64,000 nucleotides of DNA, from positions 36,523 to 100,522 of the IMG/VR virus record IMGVR_UViG_3300035565_000044, one strand, 5' to 3'. The translations under genes were made by a program, and so were the position numbers. Position 1 is the first letter of the stretch; each line of letters starts with the position of its first letter. A model generated the notes under the pieces. It searched no databases, was not told where the DNA came from, and saw nothing but the letters and a program-made list of their open reading frames with translations. The stretch comes from a virus. This document shows, one piece after another, positions 53,594-62,841 of the stretch.

Positions 53594-54296
53594 AGAGTTA
53601 TATCAGCAGGCCGAGGCGCAAGCCAATTTTTCTAAGCATAATAAGCTTCTTACCCTTTACCCAGAATATGGGCCGCTTAGGAGGGGATTGTATAAGAAGC
53701 ATATGCAGTTCTTCCGTGCAGGTAAAGAGTATAATGAAAGAGCAGTTATTGCCGCTAACCGTTCTGGTAAATCATTTGGTATAGGCGGATACGAGACTAC
53801 GCTCCATCTAACTGGATTATATCCTGAATGGTGGGAAGGGCGCCGCTTCCATGGGCCAACAGAAGCATGGGCGGCAGGCGACACCAGCGAAACGACACGC
53901 GATATTATTCAGCATATTATGTTAGGAAATCCAGGGGAATTTGGAACTGGATTAATACCAAAAGATTGTATTCTAGGAAATCCTACGCATAGAGCTGGCG
54001 TTGCGGCTGCGGTAGACACAGTAAGAGTTCGCCATACATCAGGTGGAACTAGCTGGCTTGGTTTTAAATCATATGACCAGGGCCGAGCAAAGTTTCAAGG
54101 TACTGCGAAAGACATAGTATGGCTTGATGAAGAGCCGCCATTAGATGTGTATACTGAGTGTTTAACGCGTTTGATGACAAGAAACGGTATAATACTTTGT
54201 ACATTTACGCCACTAAGCGGATTGTCTGACGTGGTGCTGATGTATATGCCAAGCATGGCTCCAGAGCCGGATACAATTGAGATGGAGGCGTTTTGA
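53397..54296 (+). CDS. terL: terminase large subunit, ATPase part (frame 1 of split TerL)
   Basis: 299 residues. Walker A IAANRSGKSFGIGG, Walker B DIVWLDEEPP, and the coupling motif CTFTPLSGLSDVV. It stops at TGA 54294-54296 after EMEAF, where homologues continue straight into the nuclease. The nuclease half continues in the -1 frame from 54293. The true start may be later (ATG 53493), as the first ~30 codons overlap terS. See the finding on the split. Confidence 0.88.
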   Translation: MSKEPSGFLNSSQRTIQPSSNKQSKLTPSQITQMLKSMSPEKRKALLTKITPTVDDIRGLEKTDAEELYQQAEAQANFSKHNKLLTLYPEYGPLRRGLYKKHMQFFRAGKEYNERAVIAANRSGKSFGIGGYETTLHLTGLYPEWWEGRRFHGPTEAWAAGDTSETTRDIIQHIMLGNPGEFGTGLIPKDCILGNPTHRAGVAAAVDTVRVRHTSGGTSWLGFKSYDQGRAKFQGTAKDIVWLDEEPPLDVYTECLTRLMTRNGIILCTFTPLSGLSDVVLMYMPSMAPEPDTIEMEAF

Positions 54297-55054
54297 CAAG
54301 CGGGCGCTTCACACTTCAAATTGGTTGGGCTGACTGTCCGCATTTATCCAAGGCGGATTGTGAGCGCATGCTCAGAGCGTTCCCCGTCCACGAAAGGGAC
54401 GCGCGCTCTCTTGGTGTTCCGATGCTTGGCGCCGGAAAGGTATACCCAGTGAGTGAAGACGAATTCGTTATTGATCCATTTAAAATGCCAACATATTGGC
54501 CCCGTGCTTATGCTCTTGACGTTGGTTGGAAACGTACAGCGGCGGTATGGGGAGCAATAGACAGAGATGATGATATTCTGTATATATACAGCGAATATTA
54601 TCAGGGACATCAACCTCCCGCTGTCCATGCTTATGCTATCAAGGCGCGTGGTGAAAACCTAATTGGTTGCGTAGACCCTGCGGCGGCTGGCGTCAGTCAG
54701 GTTGATGGTAAATCTCTTATTAACGAGTACCGCAAAGCTGGATTGAGACTGTTTCCTGCTAATAATAAGGTTACAGGTCAAGAGGGCGGAATACATAATA
54801 TTTTTACGAGATTAACTGAAGGTAGATTGAAAATCTTCAGAACGTGTGTTAATCTTATTAAAGAAATGCGCATATATCGACGTAATGACCGTGGCGCAAT
54901 CGTAAAAGAGAACGACCATTTGTGCGACGCGCTTAGATATTTGTCGATGAGTAACATGGTTCATGCCCAGAAGCTTCGTGGAGACGAAGATGAAGAGGAT
55001 GACGCCGACAATGTCATTTCAATGGCTGGTAGAAGCAAAATAACTGGATACTGA
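54293..55054 (+). CDS. terL: terminase large subunit, nuclease part (frame 2 of split TerL)
   Basis: 253 residues from a possible TTG overlapping the upstream stop (TTTTGA). FTLQIGWADCPHLSKADCE and VHERDARSLGVPMLGAGKVY are the typical link into the RNase-H-like nuclease; AYALDVGWKRTAAVWGAID and CVDPAAAG carry catalytic Asp residues. If one T is missing from the TTTT run the two halves would be one 550-residue TerL. Confidence 0.88.
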   Translation: MTSGRFTLQIGWADCPHLSKADCERMLRAFPVHERDARSLGVPMLGAGKVYPVSEDEFVIDPFKMPTYWPRAYALDVGWKRTAAVWGAIDRDDDILYIYSEYYQGHQPPAVHAYAIKARGENLIGCVDPAAAGVSQVDGKSLINEYRKAGLRLFPANNKVTGQEGGIHNIFTRLTEGRLKIFRTCVNLIKEMRIYRRNDRGAIVKENDHLCDALRYLSMSNMVHAQKLRGDEDEEDDADNVISMAGRSKITGY

Positions 55055-55055
55055 G

Positions 55056-55307
55056 ATGGCCAAGACCCCAGAGCACCACCGTTGGATACATTCCATGGCG
55101 AAGGATTTTATCGCTGCTGGCGGAGGCTCCACTCACAACTGGATTGCTGGCGCTACAAAGAACAAAGGCGCTCTGCACCGCGCTCTTGGCGTCCCACAAG
55201 GCCAGAAGATACCAGCATCTAAACTTGCTAAGGCTGCGCACAGCAAAAATCCAACTATGCGCAAGCGGGCGGCGCTGGCGAAGACACTTGCAGGTTTTCA
55301 TAAATAA
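55056..55307 (+). CDS. conserved small basic protein near terminase
   Basis: 83 residues (WIHSMAKDFIAAGGGSTHNW, KGALHRALGVPQGQKIP, KRAALAKTLAGFHK). Such a protein is common just after TerL in related phages. Basic, helical; may bind DNA. Stop overlaps the next start. Confidence 0.65.
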   Translation: MAKTPEHHRWIHSMAKDFIAAGGGSTHNWIAGATKNKGALHRALGVPQGQKIPASKLAKAAHSKNPTMRKRAALAKTLAGFHK

Positions 55308-56611
55308 TGCCTGAGGACGAAGGTTACTTAGACCAATTCGGAAGATACGTCAGAAATTCAGCGGAAGCGCTTGGTCGCATACCCAGAGATTTAAGAACGT
55401 ACTGGAATGATCTGCCTTCGTCCTCCGGGGACTACGCTAGCGCCATAACAGGCGGCCCTGTCTACGCCGCAGATCAAGCTACGCGATTGGCGACACGTGG
55501 TCAATATGGCTATGCAGATGTGGCCAAATCCCTAGGCGGGACAGGCGAAGCGGCGCAGCAGAGCATAGACCGATTTAAAGGGGCGTATGGCCCTGTAACG
55601 CAGGCTGCTGGAGACGTGGGAACGTTTCTAGGCGAGGGTAGTAGGGGCGGCGTAAAAGTCAGCCCTAGCGAAGCCTGGACGGCCACAGAGCCAGCCCGTA
55701 GCAGATACGCAGAAGCGGCTACGATGGCTGGCGCTAGACGGAATATCATGATCGGTCCTGTAGGGGTTGAGAATCTATTCCATGCTGGCCGTCCAGCCGC
55801 CAAGCAGGCGTTTCAGATGGCGGACGACATGGCCGCTAAGGGACATACCAGGGACGAAATATGGGAAGCTACGGCTAATCATTTCCGTCGCCACGACCCT
55901 GAGTTTGCAGGCGTCCATTATGGACCTGATGGATTGCCACGGGCAGAATTAAGTGACGCTGGCGTTCCGTGGGCGGGTGGAACGCCAGAGAATATGCCAG
56001 TTCATGGCGTAGATTTAACAGAACCAGAAAAAGCATGGCCACATGCTACTCTGTATCAAGCTTACCCAGAAATGGGAAATCGCGGTCTAATCGTTAGTAA
56101 TCCTCCGCCGTCCGCGACGAATACAATATATGGATCATATGATCCTAGAAGTAAATCTCTTGCTATTAACTTAAATAAGATATACCCTCCTGAAAGCGTT
56201 ATAGTCCACGAGTCTCAGCATGGCGTTCAAGGAACGGAGGGGATGCTAACTGGAAGTCACTGGCGTAATTTTCCAGTTAACTCGGTTAACGTTCAAAAAA
56301 CATTAAAAGACCCATCGCTTGACCCAAAACTTGCTAATGACATGATAGATGTCGCCCAAAGACACATGGGTTTCAAGGGAGACACGATGGATGAACTTAA
56401 TAAATTTGCAGAAGAAAAAGGAATGATTCCATCTGTATTTGCTATGAATTTAAGTGCAAAAATTCCTAGAGACAAATACAATAGGACATATGGAGAGACA
56501 GAGGCGCGCAACGCGCAGACTCGCTACCATATGAATGCAGAAGAGCGCAGACAGACGCCACCCTGGAAAACGTTTGATTATCCAGAGAATAAACTCATTA
56601 CGGAATACTGA
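55307..56611 (+). CDS. large polyvalent-protein-like domain protein with zincin-like motif
   Basis: 434 residues. N-terminal ~140 residues are helical. A central VIVHESQHGVQGTEG (HExxH-like HESQH) and a C-terminal end RTYGETEARNAQTRYHMN, then RRQTPPWKTFDYPE, follow the arrangement of phage polyvalent-protein peptidase-like domains. It might act as a virion-ejected protease, though activity is unproven. Confidence 0.65.
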   Translation: MPEDEGYLDQFGRYVRNSAEALGRIPRDLRTYWNDLPSSSGDYASAITGGPVYAADQATRLATRGQYGYADVAKSLGGTGEAAQQSIDRFKGAYGPVTQAAGDVGTFLGEGSRGGVKVSPSEAWTATEPARSRYAEAATMAGARRNIMIGPVGVENLFHAGRPAAKQAFQMADDMAAKGHTRDEIWEATANHFRRHDPEFAGVHYGPDGLPRAELSDAGVPWAGGTPENMPVHGVDLTEPEKAWPHATLYQAYPEMGNRGLIVSNPPPSATNTIYGSYDPRSKSLAINLNKIYPPESVIVHESQHGVQGTEGMLTGSHWRNFPVNSVNVQKTLKDPSLDPKLANDMIDVAQRHMGFKGDTMDELNKFAEEKGMIPSVFAMNLSAKIPRDKYNRTYGETEARNAQTRYHMNAEERRQTPPWKTFDYPENKLITEY

Positions 56612-56620
56612 GGAACCAAA

Positions 56621-56803
56621 ATGGCAGACGCCTCTGTTGGGATACGCAAAGACCCGAACTACGGACCAAATCCGGAGCAGATTTTCAATCATCAGAAAAG
56701 CGAACTTATCCGCTATAAAAAGTCTATGTCTATGCATATGCTTGGTGAAAAGCTTGAAAAGCCTAAGCATCCACGTGGCAATTCCGCTCCAAAGACAGAC
56801 TAA
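56621..56803 (+). CDS. hypothetical small protein
   Basis: 60 residues (VGIRKDPNYGPNPEQIFNHQ, then a Lys-rich helix). GAGGAACCAAA precedes the ATG. Between the peptidase-like gene and portal. Confidence 0.55.
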   Translation: MADASVGIRKDPNYGPNPEQIFNHQKSELIRYKKSMSMHMLGEKLEKPKHPRGNSAPKTD

Positions 56804-56816
56804 TTTCACGTGAAAC
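56803..56816. promoter_or_regulatory. parS-type palindrome (one mismatch)
   Basis: ATTTCACGTGAAAC between 56803 and the portal start at 56833. Confidence 0.6.
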
Positions 56817-56832
56817 ATGAGGGCGCCGCGTA

Positions 56833-58881
56833 ATGGCTGACAGCTTTCTTCCGGAACCACAGCCAGACGCACAACAGCCTATGCCGCCACAAGCGATGAA
56901 CGGCTCTGCGTTGCCTTCTATGGACGAAGGTAACGTGACGCCAGAGTACGGCGCTCCACGGGGCATGAATATCCCTGGACTTAACATGGCGCCAGGGCCA
57001 ATGCGTCCTCGTGAGCCGGAAGAGTTGCAGCAGCTTCGTAAATGGGCGGCGTCTCCCAATGTTGCAGAAGACATTGATGAGTTAGAACTAAATAGAATTG
57101 GTGGAAGAGTAGGCGAAGGCTACGAGATAGATAAGCGTTCTCGTGGCGACTGGGAAGATAGGGCGTACAAGGCGCTTGAAATAGCGAAACAGAAGCGCGA
57201 AGAGAAAAGTTATCCTTTCCCTGGAGCAGCCAATGTTAATTATCCCCTTCTTACTACAGCCAGCCTCCAATTCGCAGCTAGGGCTTATCCAGCTATCATA
57301 TCTGGCCGTGAAATTGTTAGGGCTAAACTGACAGGAGGAAATCTACAAGGCGAGTTAGCCGCCCGTGGCTCCAGAGTCGGCATGCACATGTCCCACCAGC
57401 TTCTAGAAGAGATGGAAGACTGGGAAGGCGAGACGGATATGATGCTCCACCAGATGCCGGTTGTCGGTGGCGCAGCGCGTAAGGTGTACTGGCGGTTTGA
57501 AGCAGACCGTCCAAGATCAACCTGGATTTCACTAATCAACCTAGTTGTAAACCAAAAAGTAAAATCTCTGGAGTCTGCGCCGCGTATCAGCCATTCTTTC
57601 CAGCTTTATCCTCAAGAGGTTGAGGAACGTAAGCGCTCTGGAATGTTCCTGGACGTGGACTTACACCCAGAGAGCGCAGAAGGAAATGATGACCAAGCTC
57701 CATTGGATTTTATCGAACAGCATTGTTATTATGACCTTGATGGCGACGATTTTGCAGAGCCTTGGATCATTACTATCCATGAGCAAAGTGAAAAAGTAGT
57801 ACGTATTACAGCAGGTTTCGACGTTAATGAAATACGTCACGATGGAACTAAAATAACAAGAATTCCACGTGAAGATTATTTTGTAATTTATCCATTCATT
57901 CCGGACCCAGAAGGTGGGTTCTACCCAATAGGGTTTGGGTTCCTTCTGGAAAGCATCACGTCTATCGTTGATACAACGATGAACCAAATGATTGACGCCG
58001 GTCACTTGCAGAACGCAGGCGGCGGCTTCATTGGTTCTGGCCTAACATTCAAGAAAACAGAACTGCGCTTTGAACCTGGAGTTTACCATACGGTAGACGC
58101 CCTTGGCCAGGACATACGCGCCGCCATCGTCAACATGGAGCATCCAGGGCCATCTATGGCTCTGTTTCAGCTATTAACCATGATGATAGATGCAGCAAAG
58201 CAGATAACATCTATCCAAGACATTCTAACTGGCGACATGACGCAAGACAACGTGGCGCCAACGACGATACTTGCCCTTATTGAGCAGGGACATAAGGTGT
58301 TTACTGCTATTTATAAGCGCATATTTAAGTCTCTATCTAAAGAATTTAAGATTATTTACAGGCTTAATAGGAAGTATCTGTCGGATAAGGCGTACAGCGA
58401 AATTATTGGGCAGCAGGCGGACGTAGGTTCTGATTATGCTGACGATAACATGATCGTATGCCCTATAGCTGATCCTACTTTGGTTACAGAGATGCAGCGC
58501 ATAGCGCGGGCGCAGATGCTTACACAGCTCCAGATGCAGCCCCCATACGATAAGCTTCTCGATCCAAACAAGACGTTGGTGCGTTTGCTGTCAGCAGCAG
58601 GTATCGACAACTACATGGAAGTCATACAGCAGAACCAGGGGCAGAATCCTGAGGACCAGATGAAGATGGCCATGATGCAGAAGCAGATAGAGAAACTGCA
58701 ATCTGAAATCGACTTCAATACCTCTAGGGCGTCGGCAAAACTCTCTGAAGCTCATACGCAGGGCATTAAGGCTCATGCGATGGCTGATGCTGCACAGTTT
58801 AAAGCTGCTGAGTCTGCAATGAAGAATGAAGACTCCAGCGCCGCAGACATGCATCTTACTAAGATAAAAGGCTTTGCATGA
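56833..58881 (+). CDS. portal protein
   Basis: 682 residues, fitting large portal proteins. A Pro/Gln-rich start, then NRIGGRVGEGYEIDKRSRGD, SYPFPGAANVNYPLLTTASL, and the long stem/crown region (LLESITSIVDTTMNQMIDAG, QITSIQDILTGDMTQDNVAP). The end is Gln/Ala-rich. Twelve copies would form the DNA channel at the capsid vertex. Between terminase and the scaffold/capsid genes as usual. Confidence 0.85.
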   Translation: MADSFLPEPQPDAQQPMPPQAMNGSALPSMDEGNVTPEYGAPRGMNIPGLNMAPGPMRPREPEELQQLRKWAASPNVAEDIDELELNRIGGRVGEGYEIDKRSRGDWEDRAYKALEIAKQKREEKSYPFPGAANVNYPLLTTASLQFAARAYPAIISGREIVRAKLTGGNLQGELAARGSRVGMHMSHQLLEEMEDWEGETDMMLHQMPVVGGAARKVYWRFEADRPRSTWISLINLVVNQKVKSLESAPRISHSFQLYPQEVEERKRSGMFLDVDLHPESAEGNDDQAPLDFIEQHCYYDLDGDDFAEPWIITIHEQSEKVVRITAGFDVNEIRHDGTKITRIPREDYFVIYPFIPDPEGGFYPIGFGFLLESITSIVDTTMNQMIDAGHLQNAGGGFIGSGLTFKKTELRFEPGVYHTVDALGQDIRAAIVNMEHPGPSMALFQLLTMMIDAAKQITSIQDILTGDMTQDNVAPTTILALIEQGHKVFTAIYKRIFKSLSKEFKIIYRLNRKYLSDKAYSEIIGQQADVGSDYADDNMIVCPIADPTLVTEMQRIARAQMLTQLQMQPPYDKLLDPNKTLVRLLSAAGIDNYMEVIQQNQGQNPEDQMKMAMMQKQIEKLQSEIDFNTSRASAKLSEAHTQGIKAHAMADAAQFKAAESAMKNEDSSAADMHLTKIKGFA

Positions 58882-59114
58882 TAACGGAAGACGAGTTTGA
58901 AGTTTGGAAAGTTCATCCAGTAACAGTAGCAATGGTAGAAAAAGCAAAGGCCCTTGCAAAGCAGAGTGAAAGACAGTGGGTTTCTCTTTTGGACGCCACT
59001 GGCGGAGTTGACCAGCAGAAGCTTATCATAACGTACCTTGATTTAAGAGCGCGCAGACAAGCTCTTGAGTCATTTATAGAGTTAAAACTAGAGGAAATTC
59101 AAGCAGATGCATAA
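58878..59114 (+). CDS. hypothetical protein
   Basis: 78 residues, helical (FEVWKVHPVTVAMVEKAKAL). Overlaps portal by 4 bases and the co-chaperonin by 8. A small gene of this sort often follows portal; role unknown. Confidence 0.6.
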   Translation: MITEDEFEVWKVHPVTVAMVEKAKALAKQSERQWVSLLDATGGVDQQKLIITYLDLRARRQALESFIELKLEEIQADA

Positions 59115-59535
59115 CGAAAATGACCTTGACGCAGGAACCGAGCCGAAGCGGCGCGGATGGCCAAAGGGCAAGCCACGGAAAGTAAATGGCGTGATCCATA
59201 CCAAGAAAGAAGACGACAGCCACCCATCTGGCGTTATTCCTTTTGAGTTTAAAGTTCTGGTTAAACAGGACATTATGGCTGAAAAGACCAAGGGTGGAAT
59301 TATCATACCAGAGCCAGCTCGTGATGACCAGCAGCGCGCGGTGATGAAGGGAGAAATCGTCTCCATGTCGCCAGCGGCGTTCAGCTATCACAACTGGGAT
59401 GAGAATACGCGAATTCCAAAGATTGGAGACCGTGTCGTCTACGCTCGGTACGCAGGAAGCGTCATCATCGGTAAAGATGAAGTTGAGTATCGCCTAATCA
59501 ATGACAAAGACATTGGCGCGATTATTGACTTCTAA
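59107..59535 (+). CDS. GroES-like co-chaperonin
   Basis: 142 residues. After a basic ~45-residue N-terminal extension (KRRGWPKGKPRKVNG), the rest is a Cpn10: FEFKVLVKQDIMAEKTKGGI (mobile-loop side), GEIVSMSP, KIGDRVVYARYAGS and YRLINDKDIGAIID. Phage GroES paralogues such as T4 gp31 help GroEL fold large capsid proteins; the position before scaffold and capsid supports the same job. Confidence 0.88.
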   Translation: MHNENDLDAGTEPKRRGWPKGKPRKVNGVIHTKKEDDSHPSGVIPFEFKVLVKQDIMAEKTKGGIIIPEPARDDQQRAVMKGEIVSMSPAAFSYHNWDENTRIPKIGDRVVYARYAGSVIIGKDEVEYRLINDKDIGAIIDF

Positions 59536-59546
59536 GGAAAACATAA

Positions 59547-60737
59547 ATGGTTAATAATTCAATGGCTGGCTTTATCGAGAGAAATCAAGGTAATATGCAG
59601 CAGAACGAGCAAGACTCACAGACTTCCTATGATCCTGACCTCGTAAGGCGAGCTAAGGAATTAGGATGGCGCGATAAGAACGAATACAAGGGTCCGGAAG
59701 ATCGTTGGGTTGAGCCAAACGAGTTTGTGCGCCGGGGAGAAGAAGTTCTTCCTATCGTTAAATCTCAGCTTGAGCGCGAACGTGAACGCGTTGCCGAGCT
59801 AGAGCGGCGCCAAGCTGAAACCCAGCGCCAGATTGACGAACGTCTCAAGCGTCAGAGCGAAGAGTGGGAGCAGCGTATAGCGCGCCAGGAGCGGGAGAAT
59901 AACGCCCGAGCCGAAGCCAGCGCTAAGGTGGCTCAGCTAGCCCTCCAGCGCCAGAGAGACCGCTTTATGGCGGAGCTGGACGCAGCCAAGCGCGCAGTCG
60001 TCCCTGAAGAGCAGCGGACTCAGTATGACGATTTGGTTCGTCGTGAACAAGAATTCTATCGGTCGGTGGCGCAGGAAGAGGAGCAGATACGAGCTCCTAT
60101 CCGGGAAATTGAGTCAGAACCAGAACGCCGGGAGACGCCACCCCCACAGCAAAACGGACAGCGCCAGCTTTCGCAAGACGAAATGGACACTGTTACGAAC
60201 TGGCGCAAGAGCAATCCTTGGTTTGATAATAGGATTGATGCAAATCGCATTGCCAATATGATTCACGTTAATCTTTTGGAAGAGCGTCCAAATATTAGCT
60301 TGAGGGAGAATCTTGATCTCGTCTCTGAAGAGATGAAGCGTAGGTTCCCTGAAAAGATTGGTTACAACCCTCAACAACAGCGCCAGGAATTCCAGAGCTC
60401 ACAACAGCAGGAGTTCCATGACAATGGTCGCGATAATAATAGACAGAATAACGAACAGCAGTGGGATAATGGGAACCAGCGCCGTGACGACAGGCAGCAG
60501 GATAACTACCAGTCCCAGCAAAATGATCGTACTCAGCGGCAGTATAGCTCTGTTGAAGGGGGGCAGTCTTTCAATAGCGCCGGGAGCCCTAGAAACAAGA
60601 AAGGATGGAGCCAGATCCATCCAAACGATAGACAAATGTTTGAGAACATGGTGTTCCCGACTGGAGTCTATGGAAACGATCTCGCCAAGGCGAGAGAACA
60701 ATGGGCTTCTGACTACCACACTATGTACGAGGAATGA
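59547..60737 (+). CDS. scaffolding protein, probable
   Basis: 396 residues. Long coiled coil (KSQLERERERVAELERRQAE, WEQRIARQERENNARAEASA), then a domain (DTVTNWRKSNPWFDNRIDAN) and a Gln/Asn-rich tail. Highly charged, no Cys. Its position right before the capsid genes and its composition fit a scaffold, lost on maturation. Confidence 0.75.
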   Translation: MVNNSMAGFIERNQGNMQQNEQDSQTSYDPDLVRRAKELGWRDKNEYKGPEDRWVEPNEFVRRGEEVLPIVKSQLERERERVAELERRQAETQRQIDERLKRQSEEWEQRIARQERENNARAEASAKVAQLALQRQRDRFMAELDAAKRAVVPEEQRTQYDDLVRREQEFYRSVAQEEEQIRAPIREIESEPERRETPPPQQNGQRQLSQDEMDTVTNWRKSNPWFDNRIDANRIANMIHVNLLEERPNISLRENLDLVSEEMKRRFPEKIGYNPQQQRQEFQSSQQQEFHDNGRDNNRQNNEQQWDNGNQRRDDRQQDNYQSQQNDRTQRQYSSVEGGQSFNSAGSPRNKKGWSQIHPNDRQMFENMVFPTGVYGNDLAKAREQWASDYHTMYEE

Positions 60738-60741
60738 TTAA

Positions 60742-61248
60742 ATGGCTTACGAGAAAAAGAACCCAATACCAACACCACCAGTAAATCAGGCAAGAGTAGA
60801 AAATACGCAGAAGGCTCGTAGACGGCGTGAAGAGTCGTTTGACGGTCTTGATTACAGACTTCACGTCCCTGAGGAATTAAAAGACCCTAGGTACGTGTAT
60901 CGCTGGATAAACGATGAGCCGGGTAGGATTTTCCAGCTTACAGAACAAGATGACTACGACTTTGTATATGATGAGCGTATCCGTTCAGAGGGAAAGGACG
61001 CCCATAAGAATACAGATGGTGGAACTAGAATCTCTCGTATTGTTGGACGCAGCAAAACTGGAGAACCATTAAGAGCGTATCTTTGCCGTAAGCTGAAAGA
61101 TTACTACGAAGAAGACCAGCGCAAGCGCCATGATCATTGGCAAAAAGTTACTGCGCAAGTTGAAATGGGCCGTGTCCCTGGGGCTGGCGGCTTATTCAAC
61201 AGTGACCCGGAACACGCCTACATTCCACGCGATGCGCGTAGGCGTTAA
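60742..61248 (+). CDS. conserved structural-operon protein
   Basis: 168 residues, charged (RRREESFDGLDYRLHVPEEL, RWINDEPGRIFQLTEQDDYD, RAYLCRKLKDYYEEDQRKRH). Sits between scaffold and capsid genes. I recall similar proteins in that place in other phages, without assigned role. Confidence 0.65.
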   Translation: MAYEKKNPIPTPPVNQARVENTQKARRRREESFDGLDYRLHVPEELKDPRYVYRWINDEPGRIFQLTEQDDYDFVYDERIRSEGKDAHKNTDGGTRISRIVGRSKTGEPLRAYLCRKLKDYYEEDQRKRHDHWQKVTAQVEMGRVPGAGGLFNSDPEHAYIPRDARRR

Positions 61249-61267
61249 AAAATATAGGATTTAACAA

Positions 61268-61912
61268 ATGGCTAACGTTAATGGACCGTTCGGCTTGCGG
61301 CCACTGCGGTACAGGAGCGGCTTGCCCTACAACGATGCGGCGACTCTCTACTATGTCCCATCGTCTAACGCAAGCAATCTCTTCATTGGAGACCCTGTTG
61401 TCAAGATTACTGGTGGTAATGCCGCTGCATATTACGGCAATCCTGTTGGTTCTCTTGCTCAAGTACAGATCGCTACCGCAGGCGTCGGTAATGCCATCAC
61501 AGGCGTTATCGTAGGGTTTTTCCCAGAGCAGGCTACTTCTCCAGTCTATCTACCTACTGGTACAGCGCGCGGCGTCTACATCGCTGATGACCCGAACCTT
61601 GTGTTCGCCATCCAGGACGACGGTGTTGTCGCTACAGACTATACCTGGACCTCAGCTAACGCGAACCTGCTTCTTACCACTGCGGGCAGCACGATCACCG
61701 GCCTTTCCGGCGCTCAGCTCTCGACAGCGACGAAGTATGTTGCGGCCACTGGCTCTTCTGCCACTGCGCAGCTCAAGATTCACCGTCTCCGTCCGGTTGT
61801 CAACAATAACACTGGTGCTAACGCAGTGTGGGAAGTCACCATTAACCAGCACACCGAAGGTTACGGCGCTGGGACTGGCACGACTATCACAACTGGCGCG
61901 CCAGGGTTCTAA
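61268..61912 (+). CDS. capsid decoration/head structural protein, probable
   Basis: 214 residues: MANVNGPFGLRPLRYRSGLP at the start, GDPVVKITGGNAAAYYGNPV, and a Thr/Ser/Ala-rich beta end. This composition and the place directly before the major capsid gene fit a head decoration or minor capsid protein. Confidence 0.7.
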   Translation: MANVNGPFGLRPLRYRSGLPYNDAATLYYVPSSNASNLFIGDPVVKITGGNAAAYYGNPVGSLAQVQIATAGVGNAITGVIVGFFPEQATSPVYLPTGTARGVYIADDPNLVFAIQDDGVVATDYTWTSANANLLLTTAGSTITGLSGAQLSTATKYVAATGSSATAQLKIHRLRPVVNNNTGANAVWEVTINQHTEGYGAGTGTTITTGAPGF

Positions 61913-61932
61913 GTAATCGGAGGGTATAGACC

Positions 61933-62841
61933 ATGGCTATTATTAACACTGGCGCACATCCAAAATCACTTTGGCCGGGTGTCCATAGGTTCTTCGGACA
62001 AATCTACGACGAGTATCCGAAGGAATATACTGAAATCTTCACAATTGAGAAGTCCCATCAGGCGTATGAGGAAGACGTAGCCAGCTCTGGCTTCGCGTTT
62101 GCTCAGAAGAAGCCTGAAGGTGGTTCTTTCACCTACGATTCCCACAATCAGGAATACGTCGTGCGCTATACGCATGACACCTGGGGCCTGGGTTACATCG
62201 TTACCATGGAAGAACTTCAGGATAACCTGTACCAGTCCCGTTCGTTTAAGCGCGCCCGTATGCTGGCGTTCTCTATGAACCAGACTAAGGAGTTTAACGG
62301 CTCCAATATCCTGAATAACGGCTTCTCTGCTAACTACCCTGGTGGCGACGGTCAGCCTCTCTTCTCGACAACTCACCCATCCGCCTCTGGCTCGCAGGCT
62401 AACCAGCTTTCGACCACAGCGGACCTCAGTGAAGCTGCTCTTGAAGATACCTGCATTGCAATCAGCCAGATCAAGACTTCTCGTGGTCTTATCTTCCACG
62501 CTTTGCCAGAACTGTTGATCGTTCATCCGAACGACATGTTCAATGCTGAGCGTATTCTGCACTCCCCACTCCAGAACGATACCGCTAACAACGCTATCAA
62601 TGCTCTGAAGTCCAAGGGAACTCTGCGGAAGGGCTATATCGTCAATCACTTCCTGACATCGCCCACGGCGTGGTTTGTGAAGACGAATGTCCCGGATGGT
62701 CTTACCATGTACGAACGTCATGAGATGACTTTCGAGCAGGATAACGACTTTACCACAAGCAACGCTCTGGCGAAAGCTTGGGAACGGTACAAGTTCGGCT
62801 TCAGTGACTGGCGCGGCGCTTGGGGCAACCCCGGCTTTTGA
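61933..62841 (+). CDS. major capsid protein
   Basis: 302 residues. HPKSLWPGVHRFFGQIYDEY, YTIEKSHQAYEEDV-like FTIEKSHQAYEED, DTWGLGYIVTMEELQDNLYQ, ELLIVHPNDMFNAERIL and LTMYERHEMTFEQDNDF match HK97-fold capsid proteins of the Mu-GpT-like group. It would self-assemble into the head shell. Strong GGAGGG before the ATG. Confidence 0.88.
   Translation: MAIINTGAHPKSLWPGVHRFFGQIYDEYPKEYTEIFTIEKSHQAYEEDVASSGFAFAQKKPEGGSFTYDSHNQEYVVRYTHDTWGLGYIVTMEELQDNLYQSRSFKRARMLAFSMNQTKEFNGSNILNNGFSANYPGGDGQPLFSTTHPSASGSQANQLSTTADLSEAALEDTCIAISQIKTSRGLIFHALPELLIVHPNDMFNAERILHSPLQNDTANNAINALKSKGTLRKGYIVNHFLTSPTAWFVKTNVPDGLTMYERHEMTFEQDNDFTTSNALAKAWERYKFGFSDWRGAWGNPGF

Noticed and set aside
53397-54296. UGA read-through joining the TerL halves
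   Set aside because: Reading through the TGA gives a nonsense peptide in that frame; the nuclease is in the -1 frame, so only frameshift, restart or sequence error can explain it.
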